Shown here: positions 18,606 to 27,706 of the stretch, piece after piece
Layout of the letters: each line of letters begins with the position of its first letter
Position numbering within the stretch: the first letter of the stretch is position 1
From: Nostocales cyanobacterium LEGE 12452
Lineage (GTDB): Bacteria > Cyanobacteriota > Cyanobacteriia > Cyanobacteriales > Nostocaceae
NCBI GenBank assembly: GCA_015206945.1
Contig: JADEXV010000005.1
Span: forward strand, 1 to 64,000
Direction of reading: 5' to 3'
DNA: 64,000 bases
Position numbers and translations under genes: made by a program
The notes under the pieces: model-generated
Databases searched by the model: none
What the model was told of the DNA's origin: nothing
The model's input: only the letters and a program-made list of their open reading frames with translations

Positions 18606-19961
18606 ATGTCGGTTTATCGTAATGTGCAAGAAACTCATTTAAATCGTGCCCGCGCCAGTCTCAGACAAGCGCTTTCTTGGTATGGATATCTTCGCAAGTC
18701 AGGACAGTTATCATCTAACCCAGAATTAGTAGGTTTGATGAAACCAGAATTGGAAGCTTTGAACGCCACACTCAACAAGCTAGATTCTAACGTCATTAGA
18801 ATTGCCGTCTTTGGTTTGGTGAGTCGGGGAAAGTCAGCAGTTTTAAATGCCTTGCTGGGAGACAAGATTTTACAAACTGGACCTCTGAATGGTGTCACCC
18901 AATGGCCCCGTTCCGTGCGCTGGCAGCCCAGTGATAAGGTACTAGTAGAATTAATTGATACCCCTGGATTAGATGAAATTGAGGGGGAATCACGGGCGGA
19001 TATGGCACGAGAAGTAGTACATCAGGCGGATTTGATTTTGTTTGTCGTATCTGGTGATATCACACGTACTGAGTATCAAGCGCTGCTGGAATTAAGGCGA
19101 TCGCAAAAACCCTTGATTTTAGTGTTTAACAAAATAGACCTTTACCCAGATACAGACCAAGGAGCAATTTACCAAAATTTGCAACAACTGGGTGCAGGGC
19201 ATCCTGAAGCAAAGCCTCTACTACCTGATGAAATTGTCATGGTGGCAGCGGAACCAGCAGCAATGGAAGTGCGAGTTGAATGGCCTGATGGGCGTGTCAC
19301 TTATGAATGGGAAACACCACCACCGGAAGTAGACGAACTTAAAGAGATAATTTTGAATATTCTGAATCGGGAAGGGCGATCGCTTCTGGCTTTAAATGCA
19401 CTGATCCAAGCACGGGATGCAGAAGCCGCGATCGCTCAAAAAACTATTGATTTACGCGAAAAGGAAGCCGAAGAAATTATTTGGCAATTTACCAAATACA
19501 AAGCTTTGGCAGTAATGCTTAATCCCATCGCCTTTTTAGATATCCTTGGCGGAACTGTTGCTGATTTAGCTTTAATTCGCGCTCTCGCTAGATTGTATGG
19601 TTTGCCGATGACTAGCTATGAAGCCGGGAAAATTTTAAAAACGATTTTATTTAGTTCTGGCGGCTTGCTACTTGGAGAACTAGGTAGTAGTTTGCTTTTG
19701 GGTTTAAGTAAAAGTACGGCTGCAATCACTAGTGGTGACAATCCCAGCAATATTACTGCTTTTGCTGGCAGTGCGATCGCTCAAGCTGGTATCGCCGGTT
19801 ATGGCGCATACTCCGTTGGCAAAGCTGCCCAAGTCTATCTCGAAAAAGGCTGCACTTGGGGACAATTAGGCGCTAGCAGCGTCATTCAAGAAATTCTCTC
19901 TCAAGTCGATCAAAATACAATTCTGTATCGTTTGCGACAAGAGTTAAACATAAAGTATTGA
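18606..19961 (+). CDS. GTP-binding protein with DUF697-like C-terminal domain
   Basis: 451 residues. An N-terminal helical region (1-60) precedes a TRAFAC-class GTPase domain with P-loop GLVSRGKSAVLNALLG (about 69-84), G3 DTPGLDE and G4 NKID (about 176-179). The C-terminal ~170 residues contain hydrophobic helices with an Era/dynamin-like membrane-associated DUF697 character (ALAVMLNPIAFLDILGGTVADLALI). Proteins of this architecture are common in cyanobacteria and are thought to act at membranes; no specific role is established here. Monocistronic; ATG start. Confidence 0.85.
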   Translation: MSVYRNVQETHLNRARASLRQALSWYGYLRKSGQLSSNPELVGLMKPELEALNATLNKLDSNVIRIAVFGLVSRGKSAVLNALLGDKILQTGPLNGVTQWPRSVRWQPSDKVLVELIDTPGLDEIEGESRADMAREVVHQADLILFVVSGDITRTEYQALLELRRSQKPLILVFNKIDLYPDTDQGAIYQNLQQLGAGHPEAKPLLPDEIVMVAAEPAAMEVRVEWPDGRVTYEWETPPPEVDELKEIILNILNREGRSLLALNALIQARDAEAAIAQKTIDLREKEAEEIIWQFTKYKALAVMLNPIAFLDILGGTVADLALIRALARLYGLPMTSYEAGKILKTILFSSGGLLLGELGSSLLLGLSKSTAAITSGDNPSNITAFAGSAIAQAGIAGYGAYSVGKAAQVYLEKGCTWGQLGASSVIQEILSQVDQNTILYRLRQELNIKY

Positions 19962-20293
19962 GAATAATTAAAAACTGCTATCTTTTTGTTACCGTTTATA
20001 AGTGTTTATCAACTTCTATCAAAGTCTTCTGACAATTGACTGACATTCCCAAATTGGGATGCAAGATTGAGAACATGACCATCTCTACTAGCGATCGCAA
20101 CTAGTAGAATTCCCGTACCTTTTTAAATCTAAAGATGACGAGAGGGTAATCCCACTCAATTTTGCTAAAAAGATGGCGGTGTTTACCACTACCTCTTGTG
20201 GGAAGCCTATCTAAACTAGAAATGTGAGCTGATTGAGGTCATTAAGAGCTTGCAGCTAATAACTCTGTCTGTAAATTATAAGGTGAAAGTATC
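19962..20293. other. Intergenic region upstream of CP12
   Basis: 332 bp, no coding sequence seen. Presumably contains the cp12 promoter; the last bases AAGGTGAAAG supply the ribosome binding site for the ATG at 20294. Confidence 0.5.
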
Positions 20294-20551
20294 ATGACAA
20301 CTACCCTAAAAGTTGAAATTGCTGGGGCAGCAAATCTCGAAGAAGCCATTACTAATGCTATTAATGAAGCCCGAACAACTTGCGATCTAGATGGCAGTAA
20401 TTCTGCTGGCTGTGCCGTAGCCTGGGATATTGTAGAAGAATTGCAAGCCGAGAAATCTCATCAACACCAAGCAAAATCAAAGAAAACCTCTTTGGAAAAT
20501 TACTGCGATCGCCATCCAGATTCTGTAGAATGTCTAATCTACGACGTTTAA
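20294..20551 (+). CDS. cp12: CP12, redox-responsive Calvin cycle regulator
   Basis: 85 residues, full-length CP12. In the dark CP12 forms disulfides and holds GAPDH and phosphoribulokinase in an inactive complex. Both cysteine pairs are present: Cys30/Cys40 in TTCDLDGSNSAGC and Cys71/Cys80 in NYCDRHPDSVEC. The core AVAWDIVEELQAE (AWD_VEEL signature) is intact and the C-terminus CLIYDV is the GAPDH-binding tail. The linker around residues 52-66 is His/Gln/Lys-rich and slightly long. It is not next to gap2 or prk. Confidence 0.95.
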   Translation: MTTTLKVEIAGAANLEEAITNAINEARTTCDLDGSNSAGCAVAWDIVEELQAEKSHQHQAKSKKTSLENYCDRHPDSVECLIYDV

Positions 20552-20692
20552 CAAGAAAGAATTCAGGAGTCAAGAATCAGAATTGAGTATGAATTGCAGT
20601 TCGAGTGCAGACTTCGGCATGAGCGCTCAGTCGAATGCTGAATACGTGGGTTTAAGTGCCCTACTAATTGATTCTGAATTCTGCATTCTTCT

Positions 20693-21511
20693 TTAACTTT
20701 TCCGTAAATCAGTTATTGCTGATTGTGTTATTTGCTTAATTGCCTCTAAATCAAGTGGTGGGGCTTCACTTTCCATTCCCAACCACAACAGATATTCGAT
20801 ATTCCCAGCAGGGCCAGTGATCGGCGACCAAGTTAAGCCTTTGTATTTCCACCCTAATTCGTGAGATGCTTGCAACACCTGGAAAATGGCATCAGCTTGG
20901 TCGTTTGGATCGCGTACAACTCCTTTTTTACCCACACGGGATCTGCCGACTTCAAACTGTGGCTTGACTAACAATACAGTTTCTCGGTTAGCTTGAGTTA
21001 GTTGCCACAAAGCAGGCAGAATCTTAGTTAAAGAAATAAACGATACATCAACCACCGCCAAATCAGGAATTGGGTCATTTTCACCATATAACTCATCCGG
21101 TCGTAGTTGGCGTAAATTGGTGCGTTCCCGCAAAATCACCCGCGGATCATTTCGCAACTGCCAGTCAACTTGTCCGTAACCGACATCAATACCGTAAACT
21201 TGTTTTGCTCCAGCTTGCAAGAGACAATCAGTAAAACCACCAGTAGAAATCCCACCATCTAAACAAATGCGCTCTACTACGGGAATGGCAAATACTGACA
21301 AAGCTTTGGAGAGTTTTTCACCGCCTCTGGAAACAAAAGGCGATCGCTCTTTAATATTTATTTGAGCCGCAATATCAACTTCTGTACCAGGTTTATCAAC
21401 CAACTGCTGATTAACAGTAACTTCCCCCGCCTGAATTAACCGTTGTGCTAAAGCGCGAGAAGCACATAAATTTAACTCTACTAATAGTGTGTCGAGTCGC
21501 TGTTTAGCCAA
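20693..21511 (-). CDS. tlyA: TlyA-family rRNA 2'-O-methyltransferase
   Basis: 272 residues. An N-terminal S4 RNA-binding domain (KQRLDTLLVELNLCASRALAQ, then IQAGEVTVN) precedes an FtsJ-type Rossmann methyltransferase domain with CLDGGISTGGFTDCLLQAGA and the later LVKPQFEVGR motif containing catalytic Lys. TlyA proteins 2'-O-methylate rRNA; they are often mis-named hemolysins. The start is TTG, directly abutting the TAA of the upstream DUF29 gene, with CAGGAGAG 9 bases upstream, so the two genes are probably translationally linked. Confidence 0.93.
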   Translation of the reverse strand: MAKQRLDTLLVELNLCASRALAQRLIQAGEVTVNQQLVDKPGTEVDIAAQINIKERSPFVSRGGEKLSKALSVFAIPVVERICLDGGISTGGFTDCLLQAGAKQVYGIDVGYGQVDWQLRNDPRVILRERTNLRQLRPDELYGENDPIPDLAVVDVSFISLTKILPALWQLTQANRETVLLVKPQFEVGRSRVGKKGVVRDPNDQADAIFQVLQASHELGWKYKGLTWSPITGPAGNIEYLLWLGMESEAPPLDLEAIKQITQSAITDLRKS

Positions 21512-21946
21512 TTAATTAGACTCTCCTGGTAAGATTAAAGCCAAAGCACGATTGATAATTTCTTCCCGGTTAACCAGCTTTTCTAATTCTTGGACTTCAT
21601 AACGACCTTCTTCTACCTCTAAGGAAGCCTCATCAATGGCATTTAAATAGGCTTCTGCTAAGGTTTCTAACAATTCTTCTGGCGTGAGATAATATCCCCT
21701 CGCTTTACGCCGCTTATTTTCCCGCTGAATTTCCCGAACCGAATTCCGAATAGAGACTTCCCAAGAGCGAGTAGTGCGATTTTCAGCTTGTTGTTTAATC
21801 AGATGCAACAGCAAAATCACTGCATAGCTACGAATCGTCTTAATGATGTCATTTCGGCTAATTTCCTCTAATTTTTCAACTATAATTAATGCTCCTTGAA
21901 CATCGCCTTTAACAAGTAAGTCTTTTAGGGTTAATAATTCTTCCAT
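21512..21946 (-). CDS. DUF29 family protein
   Basis: 144 residues. Helical, charged, with the DUF29-type pattern SWEVSIRNSVREIQRENKRRKARG near the centre and LTPEELLETLAEAYLNAIDEA after it. DUF29 proteins are abundant in cyanobacteria and have no established function. ATG at 21946 is preferred because TTTGAGGCG precedes it; an upstream extension would begin at TTG. Its stop touches the tlyA start. Confidence 0.75.
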   Translation of the reverse strand: MEELLTLKDLLVKGDVQGALIIVEKLEEISRNDIIKTIRSYAVILLLHLIKQQAENRTTRSWEVSIRNSVREIQRENKRRKARGYYLTPEELLETLAEAYLNAIDEASLEVEEGRYEVQELEKLVNREEIINRALALILPGESN

Positions 21947-22084
21947 AATCAGCGCCTCAAACATCGGCAACTTCTATTGTGGCTTATAGCGGTTCTAGTC
22001 TAGATAAGATAGGCTAATGCGTTTCATCTAGGAGCGATCGCTACTTAATGTATTATTCTTTGCAAATACACAATATTCAGATAA

Positions 22085-22420
22085 TTAAGATACAGGAAAA
22101 TCCGTGTATTGTCGTAGTTCAGCAGGATGGAAACCCAAGACAATATCTTCGCGCAAAATACCTGCTTCTAATAATGCCTCTGCAACTGGCTGAGAAGTAC
22201 CATCATATTGAATCCACACTTTATCATTAATAATATCTATATGTACCACCGAACCGTGTACGCGGCGCACTCCATCCCAGCCAATGTGTAACACTTCGTA
22301 GTGGTCTCGCTCCAAATCAATGACTGCTTCTGTCTCTATTTGACCGTTAGCAGGTTTGTGACTAGCATAGTCAAATATCAACTGACGAATAATTTCACGA
22401 TACCGAGCTAGCTTATCCAT
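22085..22420 (-). CDS. xisI: XisI, fdxN-element excision controlling factor
   Basis: 111 residues matching the XisI family: MDKLARYREIIRQLIFDYA at the N-terminus, DLERDHYEVLHIGWDGVRRVHG in the middle and ILREDIVLGFHPAELRQYT at the C-terminus. XisI works with XisH in developmental excision of the fdxN element in Anabaena; many genomes carry multiple xisHI pairs of unknown role, including toxin-antitoxin-like ones. It overlaps the end of xisH by 13 bases. XisI appears intact although its partner is broken. Confidence 0.93.
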   Translation of the reverse strand: MDKLARYREIIRQLIFDYASHKPANGQIETEAVIDLERDHYEVLHIGWDGVRRVHGSVVHIDIINDKVWIQYDGTSQPVAEALLEAGILREDIVLGFHPAELRQYTDFPVS

Positions 22421-22827
22421 CTGATAATCCTTTCTAGTTGCTCGTCAAAGACAATTAGGTTTATTCCTATACTATTAAGAATTAGCTGAACAAAGCGTTC
22501 GGAAAATATACCTTCGTAAACCCGCTTGGGAACTGCTAAATAAAGTTGGCGTTTTGGTTGTAGTTCTTTAAGCACGCTACGATAAACTTCATACTGTCCT
22601 ACAGGTTCCTGGAGGTCATTCACGGGAGAAGGATTCAGAAAACTTTTGATTTCAACAGCTATTTTTTGATCATCTCTCTCAGCAGCAATGGTAACTCTTT
22701 CTGCTCAAATATCTACGTAAAGTTCTCTACCCCCGTATGCCAGGTATAAGGGATCGTTGGTTATTGTCCAACCATCTGCAATAAGTGCTTTAATAACTGC
22801 GGTGTGGTAGATGTCTCTGGCTGGCAT
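22408..22827 (-). pseudogene. xisH: xisH with an in-frame TGA
   Basis: Read from ATG 22827 to the stop at 22408 this is a 139-codon XisH: MPARDIYHTAVIKALIADGW..., then AVEIKSFLNPSPVNDLQEPVGQYEVYR, and a C-terminal LIVFDEQLERIIRWIS. Codon 41 (22705-22707) is TGA where intact XisH normally has Gly (VDLGAER), consistent with a single GGA to TGA change. The rest of the frame is undamaged, so the mutation is recent, or is a sequencing error. Translation restart within the gene could give a truncated protein. Confidence 0.88.
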
Positions 22828-23215
22828 TAGTCGAAATATAGCCCCAAAAACACAGCTTTAATCTAGCAAAGTTATTTTACAGAGGCGCGATCGCAAATTA
22901 AAATAAATAACTAATATAAATATAAGATGTTCCTTTGAGGAGTGGAAAAAAAGCAGCACCATGCAGAAATTCTAGATAATTAATACTCATATAACTATTA
23001 GTCCAAAATTATTTATATCAATAATAAATATCATAAAAGCAGGTATAAACTTTTTGAAGTCCTACTAATTAATTTGTCAAACAAAAATTTTTTGCATTAA
23101 TAAAAGTAAACGCACCTTGCCAATCAAGCCAAAGTGCGATATATATCAAGTCCACTTAAGATTACAGGAACTTTGTTTGTATAGTTCCACGATTTCTAAT
23201 TACCAGAGCTAGATG
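22828..23215. other. Intergenic region, no gene seen
   Basis: 388 AT-rich bases between the start of xisH and the end of apcF, both on the minus strand. Possible xisH promoter; no clear repeat or RNA gene. Confidence 0.5.
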
Positions 23216-23725
23216 CTAAATATCTATCTCGCTCAACTCACGTGTGATGTGATCGAATGGTTCATCCACAAAAGCAGTATTAACCACACCGGCTGCTGCT
23301 ACTTGTTCCTTAATCAAATCCTTGAGAATTTGGATACCACGAACTGTAGGCCCAATAGGTACTCCTAAAGAATTGTAAGTTTCCCGCAGCCCTTGCAGCA
23401 CTCGTTCATCCAATACATTGGTGTTCCCAGCAACCAGCGCATAAGTGGCGTAGCGCAGATAGTAGTCCATATCGCGCAGACAAGCTGCATAACGACGAGT
23501 TGTATAAGCATTTCCACCAGGGCGAATCAATTCTGGCAGTTCTTCAAATAACTTCAAACCAGCTTGTTTGACAAGTGCAGCTGCATTAGAATTTATTGCT
23601 GCCGCCGCTTGTACTCTTGCTGTACCACTATCAAAGTAAGACTTTAGGCTATCGATCGCATTCCGGTCAAAATACCGACCAGCTAAGTCATAATTCTTAA
23701 TTAAACTTGTTACCGCATCGCGCAT
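23216..23725 (-). CDS. apcF: ApcF, allophycocyanin beta-18 core subunit
   Basis: 169 residues. ApcF is a minor beta-type subunit of the phycobilisome core that pairs with the ApcE chromophore domain in the terminal emitter trimer. The sequence has the ApcF-type opening MRDAVTSLIKNYDLAGRYFDRN, the conserved Asn region and the bilin Cys in RRYAACLRDMDYYLRYATYA (about residue 82). The charged RELSEIDI C-terminus separates it from ApcB. ATG at 23725 with GGAGAAGAAGGA upstream is chosen; an earlier TTG is not conserved. Monocistronic and divergent from glnA. Confidence 0.95.
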   Translation of the reverse strand: MRDAVTSLIKNYDLAGRYFDRNAIDSLKSYFDSGTARVQAAAAINSNAAALVKQAGLKLFEELPELIRPGGNAYTTRRYAACLRDMDYYLRYATYALVAGNTNVLDERVLQGLRETYNSLGVPIGPTVRGIQILKDLIKEQVAAAGVVNTAFVDEPFDHITRELSEIDI

Positions 23726-23943
23726 TCCTTCTTCTCCCAATCATTACTATTTATGGTTTGATATTTATTTGGCTGCACTTATGCACCAGTAAATTTTTGT
23801 GCTATTAAAAATAGATTCGGCACAAAAACAATTTATCCACTATCTATGGATTCTATGCCAAAGTTGACCCCTATATGATGAACTTTCCAGTTTTGTACAG
23901 ATGATCCCTGAAAGGTTAATATAACCTGATAATCCAGATATCT

Positions 23944-23986
23944 GTAGCACAAACTACAAAATCAGCTAATGTCTAGTATTTAAGAT
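23944..23986 (+). promoter_or_regulatory. NtcA-activated promoter of glnA
   Basis: GTAGCACAAACTAC (23944-23957) fits the NtcA consensus GTA-N8-TAC exactly. A -10 of the form TAN3T, TAAGAT (23981-23986), lies 23 bases downstream, the spacing of NtcA class II activation. This predicts a transcript start near 23993 and a leader of about 90 bases for glnA. Confidence 0.85.
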
Positions 23987-24083
23987 ATTTCTGGTGTGTC
24001 ACGGACTGATTGAGATCAGCAGGGTTAGGATGCAATGTAAGATTCTGGTTTTACTTTAGGAAATTGGTAGAGAAGGAGTAACA

Positions 24084-25505
24084 ATGACGACACCCCAAGA
24101 ACTCTTGAAGAGAATTCAAGATGAAAAAATTCAACTGATTGATCTCAAATTCATCGATACAGTAGGGACTTGGCAGCACCTCACACTGTACCAGAACCAA
24201 ATCGATGAGACTGCATTCACTGATGGCGTAGCTTTTGACGGTTCCAGCATTCGGGGTTGGAAAGCGATCAACGAATCGGATATGACAATGGTACTCGACC
24301 CCAACACTGCTTGGATCGACCCATTCATGGAAGTGCCAACACTAAGTATAATTTGTAGTATTAAAGACCCCCGCACGGGTGAACCGTACAACCGTTGCCC
24401 ACGCGTTATTGCCCAAAAAGCAATAGATTACCTGGTTGCCAGTGGCATTGGTGATACAGCCTTCTTTGGTCCTGAAGCTGAGTTTTTTATCTTTGATAGT
24501 GCTAGGTTTGCCCAAACTGCTAACGAAGGCTACTACTTCTTAGACTCCGAAGAAGGTGCTTGGAATTCCGGTAAAGCCGGTACAGATGAAAAACCCAACT
24601 TGGGTTACAAACCACGCTTCAAAGAAGGTTACTTCCCAGTCGCACCGACGGATTCTTTCCAAGATATCCGTACAGAGATGCTGTTGACAATGGCAGAATT
24701 AGGTGTGCCCATTGAAAAGCATCACCATGAAGTTGCTACTGGTGGTCAGTGCGAACTAGGTTTCAAGTTTGGGAAGTTGATCGAAGCGGCTGACTGGTTG
24801 ATGACTTACAAATACGTCATCAAGAACGTTGCCAAGAAATACGGTAAAACTGTCACCTTCATGCCAAAACCAATTTTTGGTGATAACGGTTCGGGAATGC
24901 ACTGTCACCAGTCTATCTGGAGAGACGGCCAACCTCTGTTTGCAGGTGATAAGTATGCTGGTTTGAGCGATATGGCGTTGTACTACATTGGTGGTCTTCT
25001 CAAACACGCACCAGCGCTGTTGGCAATTACCAACCCCAGCACCAACTCATACAAGCGCCTAGTGCCTGGTTATGAAGCTCCTGTTAACTTGGCTTACTCT
25101 GAAGGGAACCGTTCTGCTTCTATCCGTATTCCTCTATCTGGTAAGAACCCCAAAGCTAAACGTTTGGAATTCCGTTGTCCAGATGCTACATCTAACCCCT
25201 ACTTAGCATTTGCTGCAATGCTTTGTGCTGGTATCGATGGCATCAAGAACAAAATCCATCCTGGTGAACCCTTAGATAAGAATATCTATGAACTTTCTCC
25301 AGAGGAGCTTGCAAAGGTTCCCTCAACTCCAAGTTCTTTAGAACTGGCATTGCAAGCACTAGAAAACGATCACGGTTTCTTGACAGAATCAGGCGTCTTC
25401 ACGGAAGACTTTATCGAAAATTGGATTGACTACAAGCTTAACGAAACCAAGCAGTTACAGCTGCGTCCTCATCCCTACGAGTTTTACCTCTATTACGATG
25501 CTTAA
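24084..25505 (+). CDS. glnA: GlnA, glutamine synthetase type I
   Basis: 473 residues, full length. It condenses glutamate and ammonium with ATP and is the entry point of nitrogen, including N2-derived ammonium in heterocysts. Conserved segments include [64 protein letters not shown] and [10 protein letters not shown] sound AAGGAG precedes the ATG. Its NtcA promoter and a downstream terminator make it a single-gene unit; the gene for its inhibitor gifA lies 123 bp away on the opposite strand. Confidence 0.98.
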   Translation: MTTPQELLKRIQDEKIQLIDLKFIDTVGTWQHLTLYQNQIDETAFTDGVAFDGSSIRGWKAINESDMTMVLDPNTAWIDPFMEVPTLSIICSIKDPRTGEPYNRCPRVIAQKAIDYLVASGIGDTAFFGPEAEFFIFDSARFAQTANEGYYFLDSEEGAWNSGKAGTDEKPNLGYKPRFKEGYFPVAPTDSFQDIRTEMLLTMAELGVPIEKHHHEVATGGQCELGFKFGKLIEAADWLMTYKYVIKNVAKKYGKTVTFMPKPIFGDNGSGMHCHQSIWRDGQPLFAGDKYAGLSDMALYYIGGLLKHAPALLAITNPSTNSYKRLVPGYEAPVNLAYSEGNRSASIRIPLSGKNPKAKRLEFRCPDATSNPYLAFAAMLCAGIDGIKNKIHPGEPLDKNIYELSPEELAKVPSTPSSLELALQALENDHGFLTESGVFTEDFIENWIDYKLNETKQLQLRPHPYEFYLYYDA

Positions 25506-25541
25506 TGAAGAGTCGTATTTAACTAATAAGTAATAAGTTTT

Positions 25542-25572
25542 GCCACCCTAAAGTAGAGGGTGGCTTTTTTTT
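25542..25572 (+). terminator. Rho-independent terminator of glnA
   Basis: GCCACCCT and AGGGTGGC form an 8-bp GC-rich stem with a 7-base loop, followed by eight T residues, 37 bases after the glnA stop. Confidence 0.95.
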
Positions 25573-25627
25573 CAGACTTGTCAGTTGACACATTCAATCA
25601 AAAAATCCAACTTATGACCCCTGAAAC

Positions 25628-25828
25628 TTAGCTCATAGAAGCGTGGCTGGGACCATAAATCATCCGACTGCTAGCATCTACCTTCCCTTGAATCGGATTC
25701 CAGTAGTGAGATACTTCTTCAGGAAGACCAAGTTCTTGTGCCGCACGCATCAGCATTGATTGTTGGCGATTCTTGACTTGCTGATGTTCACGCACCATTA
25801 ACGCACGAGATTTATCTGCGATAGACAT
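25628..25828 (-). CDS. gifA: GifA, glutamine synthetase inactivating factor IF7
   Basis: 66 residues, the small IF7 type. IF7 binds GlnA directly and inactivates it when nitrogen is plentiful. The sequence keeps the family core ADKSRALMVREHQQVKNRQQS and the tail YWNPIQGK...SHASM. Arg8, Arg21 and Arg28, reported as essential for GS binding in Synechocystis IF7, are all present. ATG 25828 is preferred over 25834 because GAGAGGA then lies at normal distance (8 bases). The gene is convergent with glnA, as in Anabaena, and has an NtcA box for repression. Confidence 0.95.
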   Translation of the reverse strand: MSIADKSRALMVREHQQVKNRQQSMLMRAAQELGLPEEVSHYWNPIQGKVDASSRMIYGPSHASMS

Positions 25829-25882
25829 AACCATAGTCCTCTCTATTTTGTGAATATATATTTTTTGGTTTCTTTATAAACC

Positions 25883-25913
25883 AATATAGCAAAGATTCTG
25901 TAACATAAGCTAC
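25883..25913 (-). promoter_or_regulatory. NtcA-repressed promoter of gifA
   Basis: GTA-N8-TAC occurs at 25900-25913 (plus strand GTAACATAAGCTAC). On the minus strand a -10 like TATATT (25888-25883) starts only 11 bases beyond it, so the NtcA site overlaps the -35 region. That geometry fits repression under nitrogen limitation, known for gif genes. Confidence 0.78.
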
Positions 25914-26016
25914 TTTTTACATAAATTTATATTTGCTTTTGCTGACAATATTAGGTATTTTTCCCCAAAGCTGGAAAAATCCGCCTAAGCCGCCTTTGAT
26001 GGCTAAAATCATCTGG

Positions 26017-26039
26017 CTTCAGGTTTGTCTCACCTGAAG
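26017..26039. other. Hairpin in the gifA / ferritin-like intergenic region
   Basis: CTTCAGGT and ACCTGAAG form an 8-bp perfect stem with a 7-base loop between the divergent gifA and ferritin-like genes. No T-run follows; role unknown. Confidence 0.4.
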
Positions 26040-26233
26040 AAACACACCTCTCTCAAGACGGAGCATTTATTCGTTACTTTTATTTACATTTAAAAGGTCT
26101 GCCACTTAAGTTCAACTCAAATGACTATTTTTTATAACTTTTACCGTTTTTTTTGGGTGAAGCGGCACAAATACAGCAGTTGAAAAAAACTAAGTTAGCA
26201 TTAAATAAAGATTTACAAAAGTTTACATAAGTT

Positions 26234-27133
26234 ATGACAGTTACCTACCCACGTAAATTTCAAAATGTTTTAAGTGCGAGAGATGTATTAAAACGGGTGG
26301 TATGCGATCGCGAAATCCATCTCATTACCCTCAACCGCTACCGTTATAGTGAACAGCGCAGTTGCAAAGACCTCACAGAGCTAATTGAACAACTGAATGG
26401 ACAGCCACGAGAACTAGTGCGAGATTTGTCTCATCACATCTCAGATGAAGCTCGTCATGCCATGTGGTTAACTGACTTGTTGGCAGACTTGGGAGCAGAT
26501 ATTGGTAAGCCGCCCGGTTCTTCGTATATCAATGAATTTGAACGCTTACTTGATCACGAACAACAAGATCCAGTCCAAGACCTCGAAGATTTTGTGATTT
26601 CTTCCCTTGCCGCAATTAACGTCACCGAAAAACGGGGCTGTGAGTATTTCTCTGCCCACATTTATGCACTCAAGCAAGCAGCGCAAACGGCAGAAAACAT
26701 CAAAATTCGGGAAACTATTGAAAAAATTCTCCCAGAGGAAGCAGGACATGTCCGCTGGGGTAATCGTTGGCTAGGAGAAATTGCGCGTAAGAGTCCAGAA
26801 CATCAGCAAAAAGTAGAGCAAGCCAAGCGAAAATATACCGCAATTGAACAAGCCGCATTTGAATCAGGAATGGATATCACCTTGGGTGCAGAACTACGGC
26901 GAGTTGCCAACTTGGTGGAAGTCGCAAATACTATGCCGCTTTGGCAACGTCCTCAATACTTGATGGAACGCTTACCCCAGACTTTGCTAGCGCCAGAGTT
27001 GCAATTTACTCGAATTCAGGCTGCACAAAAAGCTTGGCAGCGCGATCCACAGACGTTTATTGAGAAGTTTGTGCCAATGTTCCTCAACGGCATCCAGGGA
27101 AGAGAAAGTAGCCGCAAGAACACAACGGTCTAA
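26234..27133 (+). CDS. Ferritin-like diiron protein, function unknown
   Basis: 299 residues, largely helical. Residues 60-85 carry a long helix with HHISDEARHAMWL (ExxH), and residues around 170-180 carry LPEEAGHVRWG, a second ExxH. DREIHL near 25-30 and VTEKRGCEYF near 133-142 could give the remaining Glu ligands, making a two-ExxH carboxylate-bridged diiron site as in ferritins or diiron oxygenases. I do not recognise an assigned function. It is divergent from gifA and followed by a large palindrome. ATG start without a strong ribosome binding site. Confidence 0.8.
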   Translation: MTVTYPRKFQNVLSARDVLKRVVCDREIHLITLNRYRYSEQRSCKDLTELIEQLNGQPRELVRDLSHHISDEARHAMWLTDLLADLGADIGKPPGSSYINEFERLLDHEQQDPVQDLEDFVISSLAAINVTEKRGCEYFSAHIYALKQAAQTAENIKIRETIEKILPEEAGHVRWGNRWLGEIARKSPEHQQKVEQAKRKYTAIEQAAFESGMDITLGAELRRVANLVEVANTMPLWQRPQYLMERLPQTLLAPELQFTRIQAAQKAWQRDPQTFIEKFVPMFLNGIQGRESSRKNTTV

Positions 27134-27250
27134 AAGGGTATGGAGAGAAGAGACAAGGTAGACAAAGGAGAAACTTGTTCAACAATTCCTCTTTGTCCTC
27201 TTGTCTTCCTCATCCCCCACTCCCTTTTCTTTAAGAAAAATTCATCTAAA

Positions 27251-27282
27251 AAGGCCAGATGCAAAATTTTGCATCTGGCCTT
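27251..27282. terminator. Perfect 32-bp palindrome after the ferritin-like gene
   Basis: AAGGCCAGATGCAAAA is followed immediately by its exact reverse complement TTTTGCATCTGGCCTT. It can form a 14-16 bp hairpin 118 bases after the stop codon. No T-run follows, so it may be a transcript-stabilising or terminating structure. Confidence 0.65.
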
Positions 27283-27706
27283 GGGTGTAAAATAATTAAA
27301 AAGACTAAGATGATCTGGCAGATCCTTCTTAAAAGTTATTTCGCCGGCAGCCATCTACGAGGAGAACGAACCAAGGGGCAAAAGTAGGTCAAGAATAGTA
27401 GATTTGTTAGCAAGTGCAATAAACCTTTACTACTTGTGCGAATCCAGACGCTAGATAAGCAAGAGATGAAACGAAAGGGATTTTATGCTTTGACAAAGGA
27501 CGCTAAACAGATGTCGAAGCGAAGCTCAGTTACTTGTTTGTGTAGATAACCAGCTACTGAATGTATGAGAAGAAAATTTCTTGGGGAATAAAGTGAAGTT
27601 GCCTTAAGGCTGTTTCTTCAACAAGCAAAATGTCTGAATTAGATGTGCTTTAGATTAACTTATAGTCTAAGTGACATCTATTTCTGGAGGTTTTGAGGAG
27701 TTGGTA

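Noticed and set aside
27130-27354. 74-residue minus-strand frame
   Set aside because: Spans the palindrome after the ferritin-like gene and has no domain-like sequence.
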